A stretch of 64,000 nucleotides of DNA. Origin: Odontocerum albicorne (lineage: Eukaryota; Arthropoda; Insecta; Trichoptera; Odontoceridae). Each line of letters begins with the position of its first letter. Within the stretch, counting starts at the first letter, position 1. Under the pieces are notes generated by a model. The model saw only the letters and a list, made by a program, of their open reading frames with translations, did not search any database and was not told where the DNA came from. A program made the translations under genes and the position numbers. Of the stretch, positions 49,160-59,154 are shown one piece after another. The DNA is taken from NCBI GenBank assembly GCA_949825065.1, contig OX463848.1, positions 34,067,491 to 34,131,490 on the forward strand, written 5' to 3'.

Positions 49160-50113
49160 CGAGGCATATCCAGAAAGTAAGTGTACTGAATTTTTGTAGG
49201 TTACAATTTTTTTTATTTAAACAAAAAAAATACGTGGTTACCGTAGTACATATGTAAGCTTTTTTCCGACATAGTCGCCATTCCTCTCAATGCAGGTGGT
49301 GAAGCAGGGTATCAACTTTTTGATGAATTCCTCGAAGTAGTTTCCCGCCAACCCCTCCGTCCACTTCTCCACCTCCTCCTTTACCTCCTCGTCGGTTGAA
49401 AACCTTTTTCCACCCATGTGCAGCTTCAGGGAGGTAAAGAAATAGTAATCTGAAGGTGCTAGGTCAGGGGAATGCGCGGGATGGTTCAGGACATCCCATT
49501 TGAACGAGGCGAGCAGTTCCTTTGTGGCGTTGGCCGTGTGTGGTCTAGCATTGTCGTGCAGAAGGCAAACTCCCTTTGTCAGCATGCCTCTCCTCTTGTT
49601 CTGAATCGCTCTCCGCAATTTTTTTAGGGTTTCACAGTATCTTGCAGAGTTGATGGTCTCCCCTTGAGGCATATATTCAATTAAAATTATGCCTTGACAG
49701 TCCCAAAACACGGAATGCCATGATTTTTTGGCTGAAATTGTGGTTTTGATCTTTTTGGCGGATGGTGAAGAGGTTTGACGCCACTGTTGAGACTGCCTTT
49801 TGGTTTCAGGCGTGTAGTGTGCAACCCAAGTTTCATCTCCAGTAACGATGGAGCGGAGAAATTCATCTCCATGGAGTTTGCAGCGCCTCAAAAACTCTTC
49901 CCCGGCATTATTTATTTCGCACTTGGCGGGAGATTGGATTGACATTTTTCACGAAACGTGTTGTCGCGTCGACACTTCTCAACGTACTGACCTCAAACCG
50001 GTCTCGTTGCGGAGGGGAAGGGTCAGGTTACACGGAAGTGTAGCCAACATGTAGAAAATAAAATACATCCGGTCGTGAGAGCCTCAGTACACTTACTTTC
50101 TGGATACGCCTAG
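49160..50113 (-). mobile_element. mariner element with internal deletion (954 bp)
   Basis: TA outside both ends (49158-49159, 50114-50115). 30-bp inverted ends: CGAGGCATATCCAGAAAGTA.. on the left and, reversed, CTAGGCGTATCCAGAAAGTA.. on the right, with two differences. On the plus strand the element therefore begins CG and ends AG. Only the transposase is encoded. A full mariner is about 1.3 kb, so some 300 bp are missing, which fits the missing protein domain. Confidence 0.93.
49238..49945 (-). pseudogene. mariner transposase, catalytic core intact, DNA-binding domain deleted
   Basis: 235 codons without a stop. The first residues, MSIQSPAKCEI, look like a normal N-terminus, but the next, NNAGEEFLRRCKLHGDEFLR, belong just before the catalytic core, so the two helix-turn-helix motifs (about 110 residues) were removed in frame. 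The core is complete: GDETWV (Asp about residue 37), LLHDNARPHTA (Asp about 129), then after 34 residues the Asp of APSDYYFF, giving DD34D. Such a protein could in principle bind partners or cut DNA but not recognise its own ends. Mobility is not expected. Family length about 345 residues is from general knowledge. Confidence 0.9.
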
Positions 50114-50115
50114 TA

Positions 50116-50639
50116 TATATTTATACCGTACGTAATGTTATACAGGTTAACAGGAAAAAAATATTTTTGAACCTATTAATTCCATACTTTTAAATATAAA
50201 AAAAACCATTAAATTAATAAGGAAAATATAATATCATATTTAAGAGTTGTCAAATAGCGGTGAGTCACTTTTAAAATGTTTTCGTAATGAATCTCTTGAG
50301 CATTCGCTTATATTATAGATGTCAACGGGAAGATTATCCTTTACATTTCAATCATCATTTCTCATTTGGTCTAAGTAGCTTTACAATAAATATATATGTT
50401 TTATGCTTATTATTTTAATATAAACAATATTGAAAACATTAGATTAAAATATCTTTCTCGTGTGTTGTATTTAACGTGAAGATTTAATGTTCTCTCATAT
50501 AAATAAATTATCGAATCATCTTGTGTTAACAAGGCTACATACAAATGTCGAAAGAGCTTTCTGATCTGCTCGTCACTAGATACTAGTGACTAGTCCCTAG
50601 TTTGTTAGTTGTGTTGTGTGTTTGTTCTTTATGTGTGTT
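50116..50639. other. no gene recognised
   Basis: AT-rich. ACTAGATACTAGTGACTAGT near 50575-50596 is a small cluster of CTAG words. Confidence 0.45.
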
Positions 50640-50712
50640 GAAACAGGAAAGTCTGCGGTACTGTCCACTCTGTCTACCCCTACAAGGATTTGGTGTGATG
50701 GTATGTATGTGA
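50640..50712 (+). mobile_element. LINE-A 3'-terminal scrap
   Basis: AACAGGAAAGTCTGCGGTAC, TGTCCACTCTGTCTACCCCT, GTGTGATGGTATGTATGTGA. Confidence 0.65.
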
Positions 50713-50879
50713 GTACTTTTTTATTTTCCGTATTGTATTTTGTTTGTATTTTGAACATTGGTATTTTCATATTAACAATATCATATTTCGAATGATAAAT
50801 GTACACTAAATATTATGATAATTCGTTATTTTTTTGAGATGTAAATACGTTACTTTTTTGTGTTGTAATTGTTACTGTG

Positions 50880-51390
50880 ATTTCAAGTCCATTTTCTGGC
50901 ACTATCATCGAGAGGAGGGGAAGATGAAGATTCAGCAGACACGTGCCACACATGGCAACTGATCAAATGTTTACCATTCCTGGAGTCAAAACATCTTTTG
51001 CCCAAAGGCAATATGTATGTAGCCTATTTGGCTCCCATGACATACAATGGGGTGCCGAATTCAATGACGGCAAAAGAGGGGGGAAATATTAGGCAGTCGA
51101 TCGGAGCGTGGTTGTTATTGCGACAGAAGTTTAAATACTTGGGCTTGAAAGGGGAATGACTTGTAGCAAAGGTTTGTGTGAAATCGAGAGTGTGGTGTTT
51201 TTTTATGATTATGTGCGGTATATTGTGCGATGAAAATTTTGGTATGTCTGGAGTGACACGACAAATGAAAAGCCACAAATCCAGATCCATTAAAATTATG
51301 TGTTCAAATTAAATTTCCTGTTGTTTCTTTGCAAATTGTATATTTACAGATTTCTTGTCATGTGCAAAATAAAATGAAAATAAATAAAAA
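50880..51390 (+). mobile_element. LINE-E 5'-truncated copy
   Basis: GTTTACCATTCCTGGAGTCA, AAACATCTTTTGCCCAAAGG, TTGGCTCCCATGACATACAA, GGCAGTCGATCGGAGCGTGG, TTGTTATTGCGACAGAAG, the UTR word CACAAATCCAGATCC and the A-rich end AAAATAAAATGAAAATAAA. Encodes the same ..TIPGVKTSFAQRQY.. C-terminus as 8239 with a 4-bp insertion after CAATATGTA that shifts the frame. Confidence 0.75.
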
Positions 51391-51827
51391 TAATGTGACT
51401 ATATGACTCTAACCAGATTTTACCGGCCCTGTATTAGGTTAAAGAAAATCCCGTCAAATACAATAATTGACTTCTTAGCAGTCACACGCCAAACCTCAAA
51501 GCGATATTTCTTTAATGACATCTAAGAAATCCCATTCGAATACACAACTGCATCGCAAATCAGCCGCTTCTTCGCGGAAGACACGGTCAACCACAAAATA
51601 TACGAGAGAACTTTGCAGACTCAAAGCTCACATCGACTGGAAAGTGGGACAATGCTGGTGTCATTGTATTATACGAGTATATGCACATCGACAGTGCCGA
51701 GGAGAAGTTGGAGGGAGGTTTATCATGGAAGATTAATTTTTGGTGTGTAAATTATAACAAAATATGTGATATCAAAACGATTTTTAAGTATTTACTTCGT
51801 GCAAGATTCAATAAAATTGATGTAAAA
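51391..51827. other. no gene recognised
   Basis: 51480-51720 has moderate GC and a 73-codon plus frame (TSKKSHSNTQLHRKSAASSR..) that is Ser/Lys/Arg-rich but matches nothing I know. TACGAGTA at 51672. Confidence 0.35.
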
Positions 51828-51935
51828 CATACATATCACCACGCCGTTTCACTATTGCGAAAGGCAGAAAGGACAGAGTGCCAAATTTGCATATCGTAAC
51901 ACATTTTAGCCTCCTGTACATCTGTTCATTGGCTG
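51828..51935 (-). mobile_element. LINE-A 3'-terminal fragment
   Basis: ATACATATCACCACGCCGTT, TCACTATTGCGAAAGGCAGA, AAGGACAGAGTGCCAAATT, ACATTTTAGCCTCCTGTACA. Reversed LINE-A end. Confidence 0.65.
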
Positions 51936-52433
51936 AGAGTTTTTTAACCGAGACATTTGTGCCATGATCACAATACGTGGATACTTGAGAAATTGTAGCA
52001 TGGTCCCTGTGACAACATTTGCCCCAATTCAACCTTGTAACGACGTTCAGTAATTTCAATTATTTTATCAACTTTAATATAAGCCTCGATTCTAATAAAT
52101 AGCAATTTTTTTTTTTTTTTATTAAACAAGTAAATTATTATACAAACATTTGTCGAGGCTATACCTATGCACAAATTTATTACTTAACTAATCTTAATTA
52201 TATGTTATAATTTATGAACTTATTTAATCTTATTTTCCTACATATCATTTTATTTTATTTATTCAATCTTAATATATGAGATCTTAGAAATAATTAACAC
52301 CTACATACTACTTATAACTAGATAACAATTCTTACACTAATTATTCAGCAAAAACAAGTCCACTCGTTCAGGCTACTTGTATTCCATCACATTCACTCAG
52401 ACCTTGGTCGTCCCAGCTAATACTGAAGGTGGA

Positions 52434-55134
52434 CTAGTCAGGCAACAGATAATGCTTCGGGAGCTTGTGCTTATAACGGAAGGGTAGGTCGGATTTACTC
52501 TCGTAAGCCCCCAGGACAGCGACTAAGGGATTTCTGTGATTTTGTTGACTTTTATAGAACTTCACGGTCCAAGCGAGAATGTGGTGTTGTAGGGTTTCTT
52601 CTCGCTGTTCAGCGTGAAGTCGGGTAAGATTTGTTCTGGGATGGGTGTTAAAAGATATCTTGAATGCCTTGTTCTGCACTCTCTGGAGTTTCAGGTGATC
52701 CGTGTTGCTCACACTACCCCAAACGGGTGCAGCATAGGTAGAAGATAGGACGAATAAGGGTTTTATAGAGGAGGAGCTTATTTTTGGGTGAAAGGAAGCT
52801 GCGTCGATAAAATATCGAACTGATAGCCCCTATGCCCTTGTGACCCTTCTGTCTGATGGTATTCAAATGGGTTTTCCACGTCAGTCGCCGGTCAAGGTGC
52901 AGGCCGAGGTATTTAACCACGTCCTGCCACTCAACCAGGCAACCACCGATGAATAAGGGCATCGACGGCACTCTTTCCTTGATTTTTCGGGAGAACATGA
53001 TGGCCTCAGTTTTGGCGTCATTGATTTTGAGCCTCCAGTCCTGGTAGTATTTCTCAAGGATCTCAAGAGCAATCTGAAGACGGCGACCAGCTCGATCCAC
53101 CTTGAGTGACGATGCGTAGCATGCCGCATCGTCAGCAAAGAGTGCGAGTTTACAGTTTGGGGGAGTAGGAATGTCGTGTGTGTAAATGTTAAATAGACAT
53201 GGTCCAAGTATACTGCCTTGGGGGACACCCATAGGGATGGGCCTGGCGGATGACGTAGAATGATGAGTGGTGACTGTGAAACTTCTATTGGAAAGGTAGG
53301 ATTGAAGTAGTTTCACGAGATAGAGTGGAGTGCCAGTGAGGAGAAGTTTGTGAAGAAGGCCATCATGCCAGACAGTATCAAAAGCCTTCTCAAGGTCCAG
53401 CAGTACCATGCCAGTACTTCTGTTCCTATTGAAGCCCATCGACACGTCTTCCACGACACGGGTAAGTTGCTGGACCGTGTTGTGTCTTGTTCTAAATCCA
53501 AATTGCTCATGAGGGAATGTATTATTGGATTCGTGATGGAACACTAGCCTTGAGGCAACCACTCTCTCAAGGATCTTGCCAAGACCTGGAAGAAGGCTGA
53601 TGGGCCTGTAGCTAGTTGGATTTTCGGTAGGTTTATTTGGCTTGTGGATAGGAACAATGTTGGCTACTTTCCAAATACTCGGAAAATAGCCATTAAGGAG
53701 TGAGGCATTTATTATTTTAGTAAGAAAAATCCTCGCTTTGAGTGGTAACTGTTTAAGAAGGCTATTGTGTATATTGTCGGGACCGGGTGCTTTTCGTGTT
53801 TTAAGTCTGTCAAGGATACGACCAATTTCGGACGGGGTGCAAAGTTGCACCTCGTTTTGGTTGGTCGGGGAGTAAGCAAAGCTGGTGAGAGTGTCCTTGA
53901 CAGCTTTATTGACATCAACATTTCCAAGGTCGGAAGTGATTGAGTACGTATTCTCATAAGCGTCCGCCAAGGCATTAGCCTTGTCACTGCCAGAAACAGC
54001 CAACCCTGAGGCTGTGCGCAGAGGTGGTATGCTTTGAGACGAGCACTTGATACCCTTGACGACTCGCCAGAGAGTACCGTTACCCGGTTCTAGAGCTGCC
54101 AATTTTCTCTGCCATAGCTGGTTTTTAAGTAGGCGGATTTCTTTTTTGATTTCATCTTGGAGGACGTTTAGAAGTGTTTTGTCACGTTTGTCTAGTGTAC
54201 GTCTGTAGGTCTGTCTTTGTTTGTTTTTTAGAGATATAAGGAGTTTGATATGAGGAGTAAGAGTTATTTTGTATGGAGTGACAATTTTGAGGGGAACATT
54301 TTCATCACGGGCATTATGGATGAAGGTGGAGATGGTATCTATCGCGGTATCAATGTCCTGTGGGCTCACCAGAGTTTCTGGTGATAGGCAGAGCTGGTTG
54401 TGGAGGTAGGCTTTGTAACCCTTCCAGTCAGCATTGGCGTAGTCGTACTGCTCCCTGAGGCTAGCAATCGGCCTCACTCCCAATGTGAAGTAGACTGGGA
54501 GGTGGTCTGACGAGAGAGCTTCTAGAGCAGTCAAGCCAGAGATGTTAGGGTAGTTTTTGACTACGGCAATGTCCAGTGTAGAAGGGCTACGGGGGTTGGT
54601 GAAACAGGTATGTTGATTTGGATAGAGTATTTGACAGTTGTGGTTTTCCATATAATTGTACAGCGTCGTTCCGTTCGGGTTAGCTCTCAAGCAGTTCCAG
54701 TAACGGTGCTTGGCATTGAGGTCCCCGGCCATGATGACCTTGGGCCCCAAGGCCAGCACTGCCTCGATGTCCTTTTCCAGAAGTGAACGATAGCCGGTAC
54801 AATATGCTGCCACAATTGTGACTGTCTCCCTGTCAACCTTGAGGCTGATGGCAGTAGCCTCCAAGTTTGTCAGGGCGGGCGTGAGGAGTTGGGTATGATG
54901 GATAGTGTCTCGGATGAGGATCGCGGTGCCTCCACCTCTACCGGAAACGCGATCCGATCTATAGATGGTGAAGCCACCGGTGCCTCTCACACGAGATACA
55001 GGTTTTAACCAAGTTTCCGTTATAAGCACAATATCTATACCTGAATTGTTCACCAACAGCATCAGCTCCTCGATCTTCTGCTGCATGCTGTAAGCATTCC
55101 AGCAGAGCACTTTCATTCCAGAGAAACTCGTCAT
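52434..55134 (-). pseudogene. LINE-D ORF2: endonuclease/reverse transcriptase, one frameshift
   Basis: Starts at ATG 55134, five bases after the ORF1 stop (an in-frame GTG lies just upstream). About 900 codons. N-terminal AP-like endonuclease: KVLCWNAYSM, ITETWL (about residue 40), AGDLNAKHRYWN (about 136), SSDHLPV (about 209). Reverse transcriptase: SYRPISLLPGLGKILERVV, LLDLEKAFDTVWHD (about 582), GVPQGSILGP (about 635), FADDAA (about 665). The frame is intact for some 800 codons, then one extra base near 52744 turns PIFTYAAPVWG into a premature end. The remaining roughly 100 codons (GSVSNTDHLKLQRVQNKAFK ..) are open in the next frame to 52434. The core catalytic domains are unaffected. Confidence 0.93.
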
Positions 55135-55139
55135 CACGC

Positions 55140-56408
55140 TTATCCTACGAGCTGCTCAATGATCTCGAGGTAGATCATAGTCTTCTCGAGCTTAGTGGTG
55201 CAAGAAGCGAGCCTGTTCCGGGCTCCGATGACAAGGCGCATGATGGCGAGTAACTCGCTCTCTCCGTTTGTGAACGTGTTAATCGGGGGCGGGGGCAGGG
55301 GCTGAGCACGAGGAGGGTGGAGTGTTTGAGTAGAAAGGGGGGCTATAGGAGAGGCTGGTAGGTGAGGTGGTGAGGCTGGAGTACCGCTGGCTACCTGGCT
55401 CCACGAGCGATGGTCCATCCGGGGAGCCGGTACGCTGCGTCTCTTATGTAGGCTGGATATGTATTGTTGGCGGCGGGGGCAACCACCATAGTTGGCCGGA
55501 TGAGCACCCTCGCAGTTACAGCAGGCCGCAGGGGTGTCCCGCTCTTTCTTGGGGCAGTCGGTAGTGGCATGCGCCATCAGGCACTTCACGCATCGGACTG
55601 TGTGGTTACAGTTCGCCGATGCGTGGCCAAAGTTTTGACAGCGGTAGCACTGGGTGCCTACCCTGCCACCGTTCTTGTATTTCTCCAGGCGGACGCGACA
55701 GTAGTTAATCACTGTCACTTCCGTCCGAAGAGCCTCAATGTTTGTGGCATTTGGGAAGAGTACCGTATAGAGCGGGGCACCCTTGGTCTTCATCCTGAAA
55801 ACTCGGAGAGGCTTGTACCCTTGGGCGGCCAGATCAGCCGCGATGTCCTCTACCGGGAGCTCTGGGAGGCCCCTGATGACGGATCGCTTGCTGCGCTCCA
55901 CCTCCGCGGTGAACGTGTGGAAGGGTGCCTGGGTCTCTCTCAGGCCAGCCACGAGAGTTTTGTGGTCCTCCAGCGTTGAGCAGTTGACAGCTGCACGGTC
56001 TCTGCCTCTGTAGGAGAGCGTGATGCCCGCCTTTGTAAAAGATTTGGCCAGATTTATTATCTGGCCATGTGTTTTGTCCCCTAAGGTAATAATTACCGGT
56101 GGGATCTTCGAGGTAATCCTCTTTACTGGCGCTCGGAAGCCAGGTGTTCCAGGGGCGTCTCCGACCTCCGGGAGTGCCTCGAATCGGTTTTGGTTCGGTA
56201 GTGGTTGAGCCGGGACTGGAGTTGATTGTTTAACTCCATTGCGTGGAGTGATCCACGCACTGGAGTTGCTGGTGCTGGTGTTTGCAGCTACACCAGGACA
56301 GGAGAGGGCGGAATTCTTCCTCATGGGGGTGGCACGTGACTTGGCGTCCATGATGCGGCTCGAGTTTGTTCCCGAGGATTTCGGGACTTTTGTTCTTAGA
56401 ACCACCAT
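55140..56408 (-). CDS. LINE-D ORF1: Gag-like zinc-knuckle protein
   Basis: 422 residues, ATG at 56408, intact. A low-complexity Ser/Thr/Pro-rich start, then from about residue 100 to 240 the domain called PRE_C2HC in arthropod Gag-like proteins (ITLGDKTHGQIINLAKSF, VIRGLPELPVEDIAADLAAQ). Then three zinc knuckles: CYRCQNFGHASANC (CX2CX4HX4C, about 254-267), CVKCLMAHATTDC, and CCNCEGAHPANYGGC (to about 309), and a Pro-rich C-terminal region. In jockey-type elements this protein binds the element RNA and forms the particle with ORF2 protein. It ends with TAA five bases before ORF2, which suggests coupled re-initiation. Confidence 0.93.
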   Translation of the reverse strand: MVVLRTKVPKSSGTNSSRIMDAKSRATPMRKNSALSCPGVAANTSTSNSSAWITPRNGVKQSTPVPAQPLPNQNRFEALPEVGDAPGTPGFRAPVKRITSKIPPVIITLGDKTHGQIINLAKSFTKAGITLSYRGRDRAAVNCSTLEDHKTLVAGLRETQAPFHTFTAEVERSKRSVIRGLPELPVEDIAADLAAQGYKPLRVFRMKTKGAPLYTVLFPNATNIEALRTEVTVINYCRVRLEKYKNGGRVGTQCYRCQNFGHASANCNHTVRCVKCLMAHATTDCPKKERDTPAACCNCEGAHPANYGGCPRRQQYISSLHKRRSVPAPRMDHRSWSQVASGTPASPPHLPASPIAPLSTQTLHPPRAQPLPPPPINTFTNGESELLAIMRLVIGARNRLASCTTKLEKTMIYLEIIEQLVG

Positions 56409-56697
56409 GTGTGTTAACAGTTAAAAGTTAAGCACTAAAATTAACATTTCAAACGACATTTTAAATAATATAATAGAAAGAGTCCTCGTAAATAATTTCA
56501 GAACGGAATTTTAAATAATATAATAGAAAAAGTACTCGTAATTAGAATGAACGTTATACAATAAAATGAGATAGGGCGGTAACGTACTGGTGTATGGACC
56601 TCGGCAACATATGTTGAAGGGACAATATATATGAGAGCCACAGGGTCCGGATACGAGTCGGCACGGTCAGTTATTTAGGTAAATACATTACATAAAA
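56409..56697 (-). promoter_or_regulatory. LINE-D 5' UTR, expected internal promoter
   Basis: No TATA box is needed for jockey-type elements; the promoter is internal. The UTR holds a tandem duplication of about 60 bp (TTTAAATAATATAATAGAAA, then AGTCCTCGTAA or AGTACTCGTAA) at 56445-56545. The second copy contains the octamer TACTCGTA and the first has one base changed. Promoter function is inferred from family biology only. Confidence 0.5.
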
Positions 56698-56705
56698 CTA
56701 GCAAT

Positions 56706-57087
56706 AATGACAAATTTATACATCTTGTTACAAATTAGCAAAAATGTGGCAGTTTGTTAAAATCAAATAATATTTGGGGTATACTGTAGTTTTTTTATAC
56801 CTAAAATTAAATGTTCGTAATTAGTATTAATTCATAGTGGATCTTGGCCTATTTAAAGATATATACGAATAATACAATACATTAGAAAGTCAGTATAGTG
56901 AAAATTAGGAATTAAAACGTCAGTTTAGAGAAAAACAATTTTTATATTTCTAAAAAAAACTATTCGATTTGTAAAAAAAAACGATTTTACCCCATCCCTT
57001 TGAGACATGACATTTCAAATGTCACAGGAACCATGGAATTCGAGAGATGTGGGGAAGGAATCGCTGGTGCAATATTTGCAAATGCAC
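56706..57087. other. no gene recognised
   Basis: AT-rich, unassigned. Confidence 0.5.
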
Positions 57088-57296
57088 TTTGTATTTATTA
57101 CACTTTTGTTGTATACAGTACAACCTGGCGAGCTTATTGTTATATAACAATCCCTTTCTACCAACCAGAAAAATGTTTAAGGGGCCTAGAGGGAAAATCA
57201 GAGTGAAATCTGTTTAAAAAAATCATGGATTCCTACGGGAATGGAACTCGCAACCTCCGGGTTAAGAGACGAACATCTTACCAATAAATATACAGA
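57088..57296 (-). repeat. SINE-1 near-full copy
   Basis: TTTATTACACTTTTGTTGTA, TACAGTACAACCTGGCGAGC, CAATCCCTTTCTACCAACCA, GTTTAAGGGGCCTAGAGGGA, CATGGATTCCTACGGGAATG, GAACTCGCAACCTCCGGGTT, GAACATCTTACCAATAAATA. The A-box side of the head is broken by a palindrome. Confidence 0.8.
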
Positions 57297-57339
57297 TGTT
57301 GTCAAGTTGGTATGACGCACTCATACCAACTTGACAACA
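57297..57339. repeat. 19-bp perfect hairpin between SINE-1 and LINE-A
   Basis: Arms 57297-57315 and 57321-57339 (TGTTGTCAAGTTGGTATGA and its inverse) around CGCAC. It sits exactly where the SINE-1 head should end. Confidence 0.9.
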
Positions 57340-57344
57340 GGATA

Positions 57345-57882
57345 ATAGGTTACAGTTTGCGAGAGTCACTGACTTAATGCAGACTGAATAGAGCGCCAGG
57401 CTTTCCTATCTCGACACACATCTTCATCTCTTCCACATTGTTGCACCTTCTCATACAACTCATATAATTTCTTTGCCTTTCTACGGTTTCTTATTTCAAA
57501 ATATCATCAACTTATTTAAAGTATACTTTTTTGTACCTTTCCACTCACATTTATCACTTTATATTGTTTTAGTTGGTCTCTCTTCATTCATTTGCTTTAC
57601 ACGCCCAAACCATCTCAGAGTAATCTTCTTTATCTTATTTAAAACATAAGACTTAATCTCACTTTCATTCCTAATCCCTTCATTCTGTTTATTGTTATAT
57701 GTTACATTGTCATTTTATGTGTTTTTCTCAGTGTACGCATTTCTTCATAATTTATTTTAATATTGTCAGTCTTTTTTCACGTCCGCGTTTCCCTTTCATT
57801 CATCATAGTTGGTCCAGAAGTACTGTTTGGGCTATCATTTTAGCATATTTCAACATTAAAGTCAATAATTTAAAATAAACCT
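57345..57882 (-). mobile_element. LINE-A 5'-truncated copy
   Basis: GCGCCAGGCTTTCCTATCTC, CACCTTCTCATACAACTCAT, TGTACCTTTCCACTCACATT, CTCTCTTCATTCATTTGCTT, CACGCCCAAACCATCTCAGA, GTAATCTTCTTTATCTTATT, TCTCAGTGTACGCATTTCTT, TTTCATTCATCATAGTTGGT. Decayed. Confidence 0.8.
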
Positions 57883-58054
57883 GATAACTGGCACTTGATG
57901 ATATGAATTGAAGAAGATAACGGATGGTGCATATTATATTTTACCTTACTTCAGACGACCTTAGACCTCACGTAGATCTTTAGCTTCCCAGGTAATTTTT
58001 CTCCTGGTTAATCGGTCACTTGTAGCTTCCTCGCGTCCCCTTTACTCCGACTTC

Positions 58055-58475
58055 TTTCTAATCTAGCCTTTGAGTTATGAATCACTAGAGTAAATACGGA
58101 ACTAGTGGTTTGGAACTAGTGGTTCGGAACTAGTGGTTCGGAACTAGTGGTTCGGAACTAGTGGTTCGGAACTAGTGGTTCGGAACTAGTGATTCGGAAC
58201 TAGTGGTTCGGAACTAGTGGTTCGGAACTAGTGGTTCAGAACAAGTGGTTCGGAACTAGTGGTTCGGAACTATTGGATCACCATTGCACATATTGACAAA
58301 CACTTCCGCACATAAAGAAGCAACGTTTATGCTTATTGTTACCAGATATCCTCAGTTGCTAGACTGGGACCTTTTTATTGTTATTTCTTAAGATAACATC
58401 CAGAATCAAACATCCAACCCGAAACTCTCGGGATGGATGATACACGTTCTTATCAACAGGACCACGGCTAGCCAG
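58055..58475 (-). repeat. SINE-3 copy expanded by a 14-bp array
   Basis: TTTGAGTTATGAATCACTAG, AGTAAATACGGAACT, then the 14-bp array, then ACCATTGCACATATTGACAA, ACACTTCCGCACATAAAGAA, TTGTTACCAGATATCCTCAG, TAGACTGGGACC, AATCAAACATCCAACCCG, CTCTCGGGATGGATGATAC, GACCACGGC. This copy gives the clearest order of the SINE-3 body and head. Confidence 0.6.
58098..58276. repeat. 14-bp microsatellite-like array, about 12-13 units
   Basis: Unit GGAACTAGTGGTTC, nearly uniform, with single-base variants (TTTGG, GATTC, TTCAG, AACAAG, CTATTGG). Each unit contains ACTAGT, so the array is rich in short palindromes. It lies inside the SINE-3 body at its AAATACGGAACT word. Confidence 0.95.
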
Positions 58476-58889
58476 CAGGCATTTTATTAACTAAATAATG
58501 AGGGAAGGTCCGATTTCATGATCTCATTGGCATCCTACGGGTGTAATCGATGTATTCTTGATTTAAGCTTATGTGCATCTAACATAACAAGTATTCTGTC
58601 TTTAATATTTAAAAACATGTTTTTTTATTCACAATAGAAAAACAATTTATCAGCGTTCAATATTTCTGCATCCTCACTTAGTTGTTGGGCCGTGCAATCG
58701 ACTAACAAATAACTTCGAGTAACGACTTTGTACAGACAATCCGAACTATTGATAAACATAATAGTTTTTTAATGCCGCATATTTGTTCAGCAGAGTGTGG
58801 ACAGAAATCTCAATAATAGGAATGGACATTGCAAAATAAGTCTCAGGGGTACAAAACCATTACGAATATATCACAATAATCTAGTTTGT
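58476..58889. other. no gene recognised
   Basis: AT-rich. A short word reminiscent of SINE-2 (TTGTTGGGCCGTGCAATCGA near 58683) is too isolated to call. Confidence 0.4.
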
Positions 58890-59092
58890 TATTCCACTAA
58901 TCACACCCTGGCGGGCTTATTTCCATGTGGCAATATCTTCCAGCCAACCAAAAATATGTTAAAGAGGCCTTAATTGAAAACCAATGGAATATTTTTTTTT
59001 AAATCAGGGTTTTACGGTAATCGAACCCGTAATCTCCGGGTTGAAAGATGAGCGTCTTACCAACTAGGCCATGGAGGTTGACTCATTCCACC
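58890..59092 (-). repeat. SINE-1 near-full copy
   Basis: TCACACCCTGGCGGGCTTAT, TTCCATGTGGCAATATCTTC, CAGCCAACCAAAAATATG, TTAAAGAGGCCTTAATTGAA, TCAGGGTTTTACGGTAATCG, AACCCGTAATCTCCGGGTTG, AAAGATGAGCGTCTTACCAA, CTAGGCCATGGAGG. Head complete with A and B boxes on the minus strand. Confidence 0.85.
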
Positions 59093-59154
59093 TGAAGAGA
59101 GCTTCGAGATATGAGGTAGAAATACTGGTAGCGGAGATTAATGTTATAAGTTAT

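Larger units (their letters stand above)
52106..56697 (-). mobile_element. LINE-D, near-complete jockey-type non-LTR retrotransposon
   Basis: Minus strand, about 4.6 kb: 5' UTR (56409 to about 56697), ORF1, ORF2, a 3' UTR with the block ATATGTAGGAAAATAAGATT, and poly-A (T run at 52106-52120). TAGCAAT before the T run (52100-52106) recurs at 56699-56705 and might be a 7-bp target duplication that would set the 5' end, but this is weak. The two-ORF layout, zinc-knuckle ORF1, AP-type endonuclease and absence of an RNase H domain fit the Jockey clade. The high GC of the ORFs contrasts with the surroundings, which suggests a fairly recent arrival. Confidence 0.93.

Noticed and set aside
55367..56424. 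Plus-strand frames opposite LINE-D ORF1
   Set aside because: Antisense shadows of a GC-rich coding sequence.
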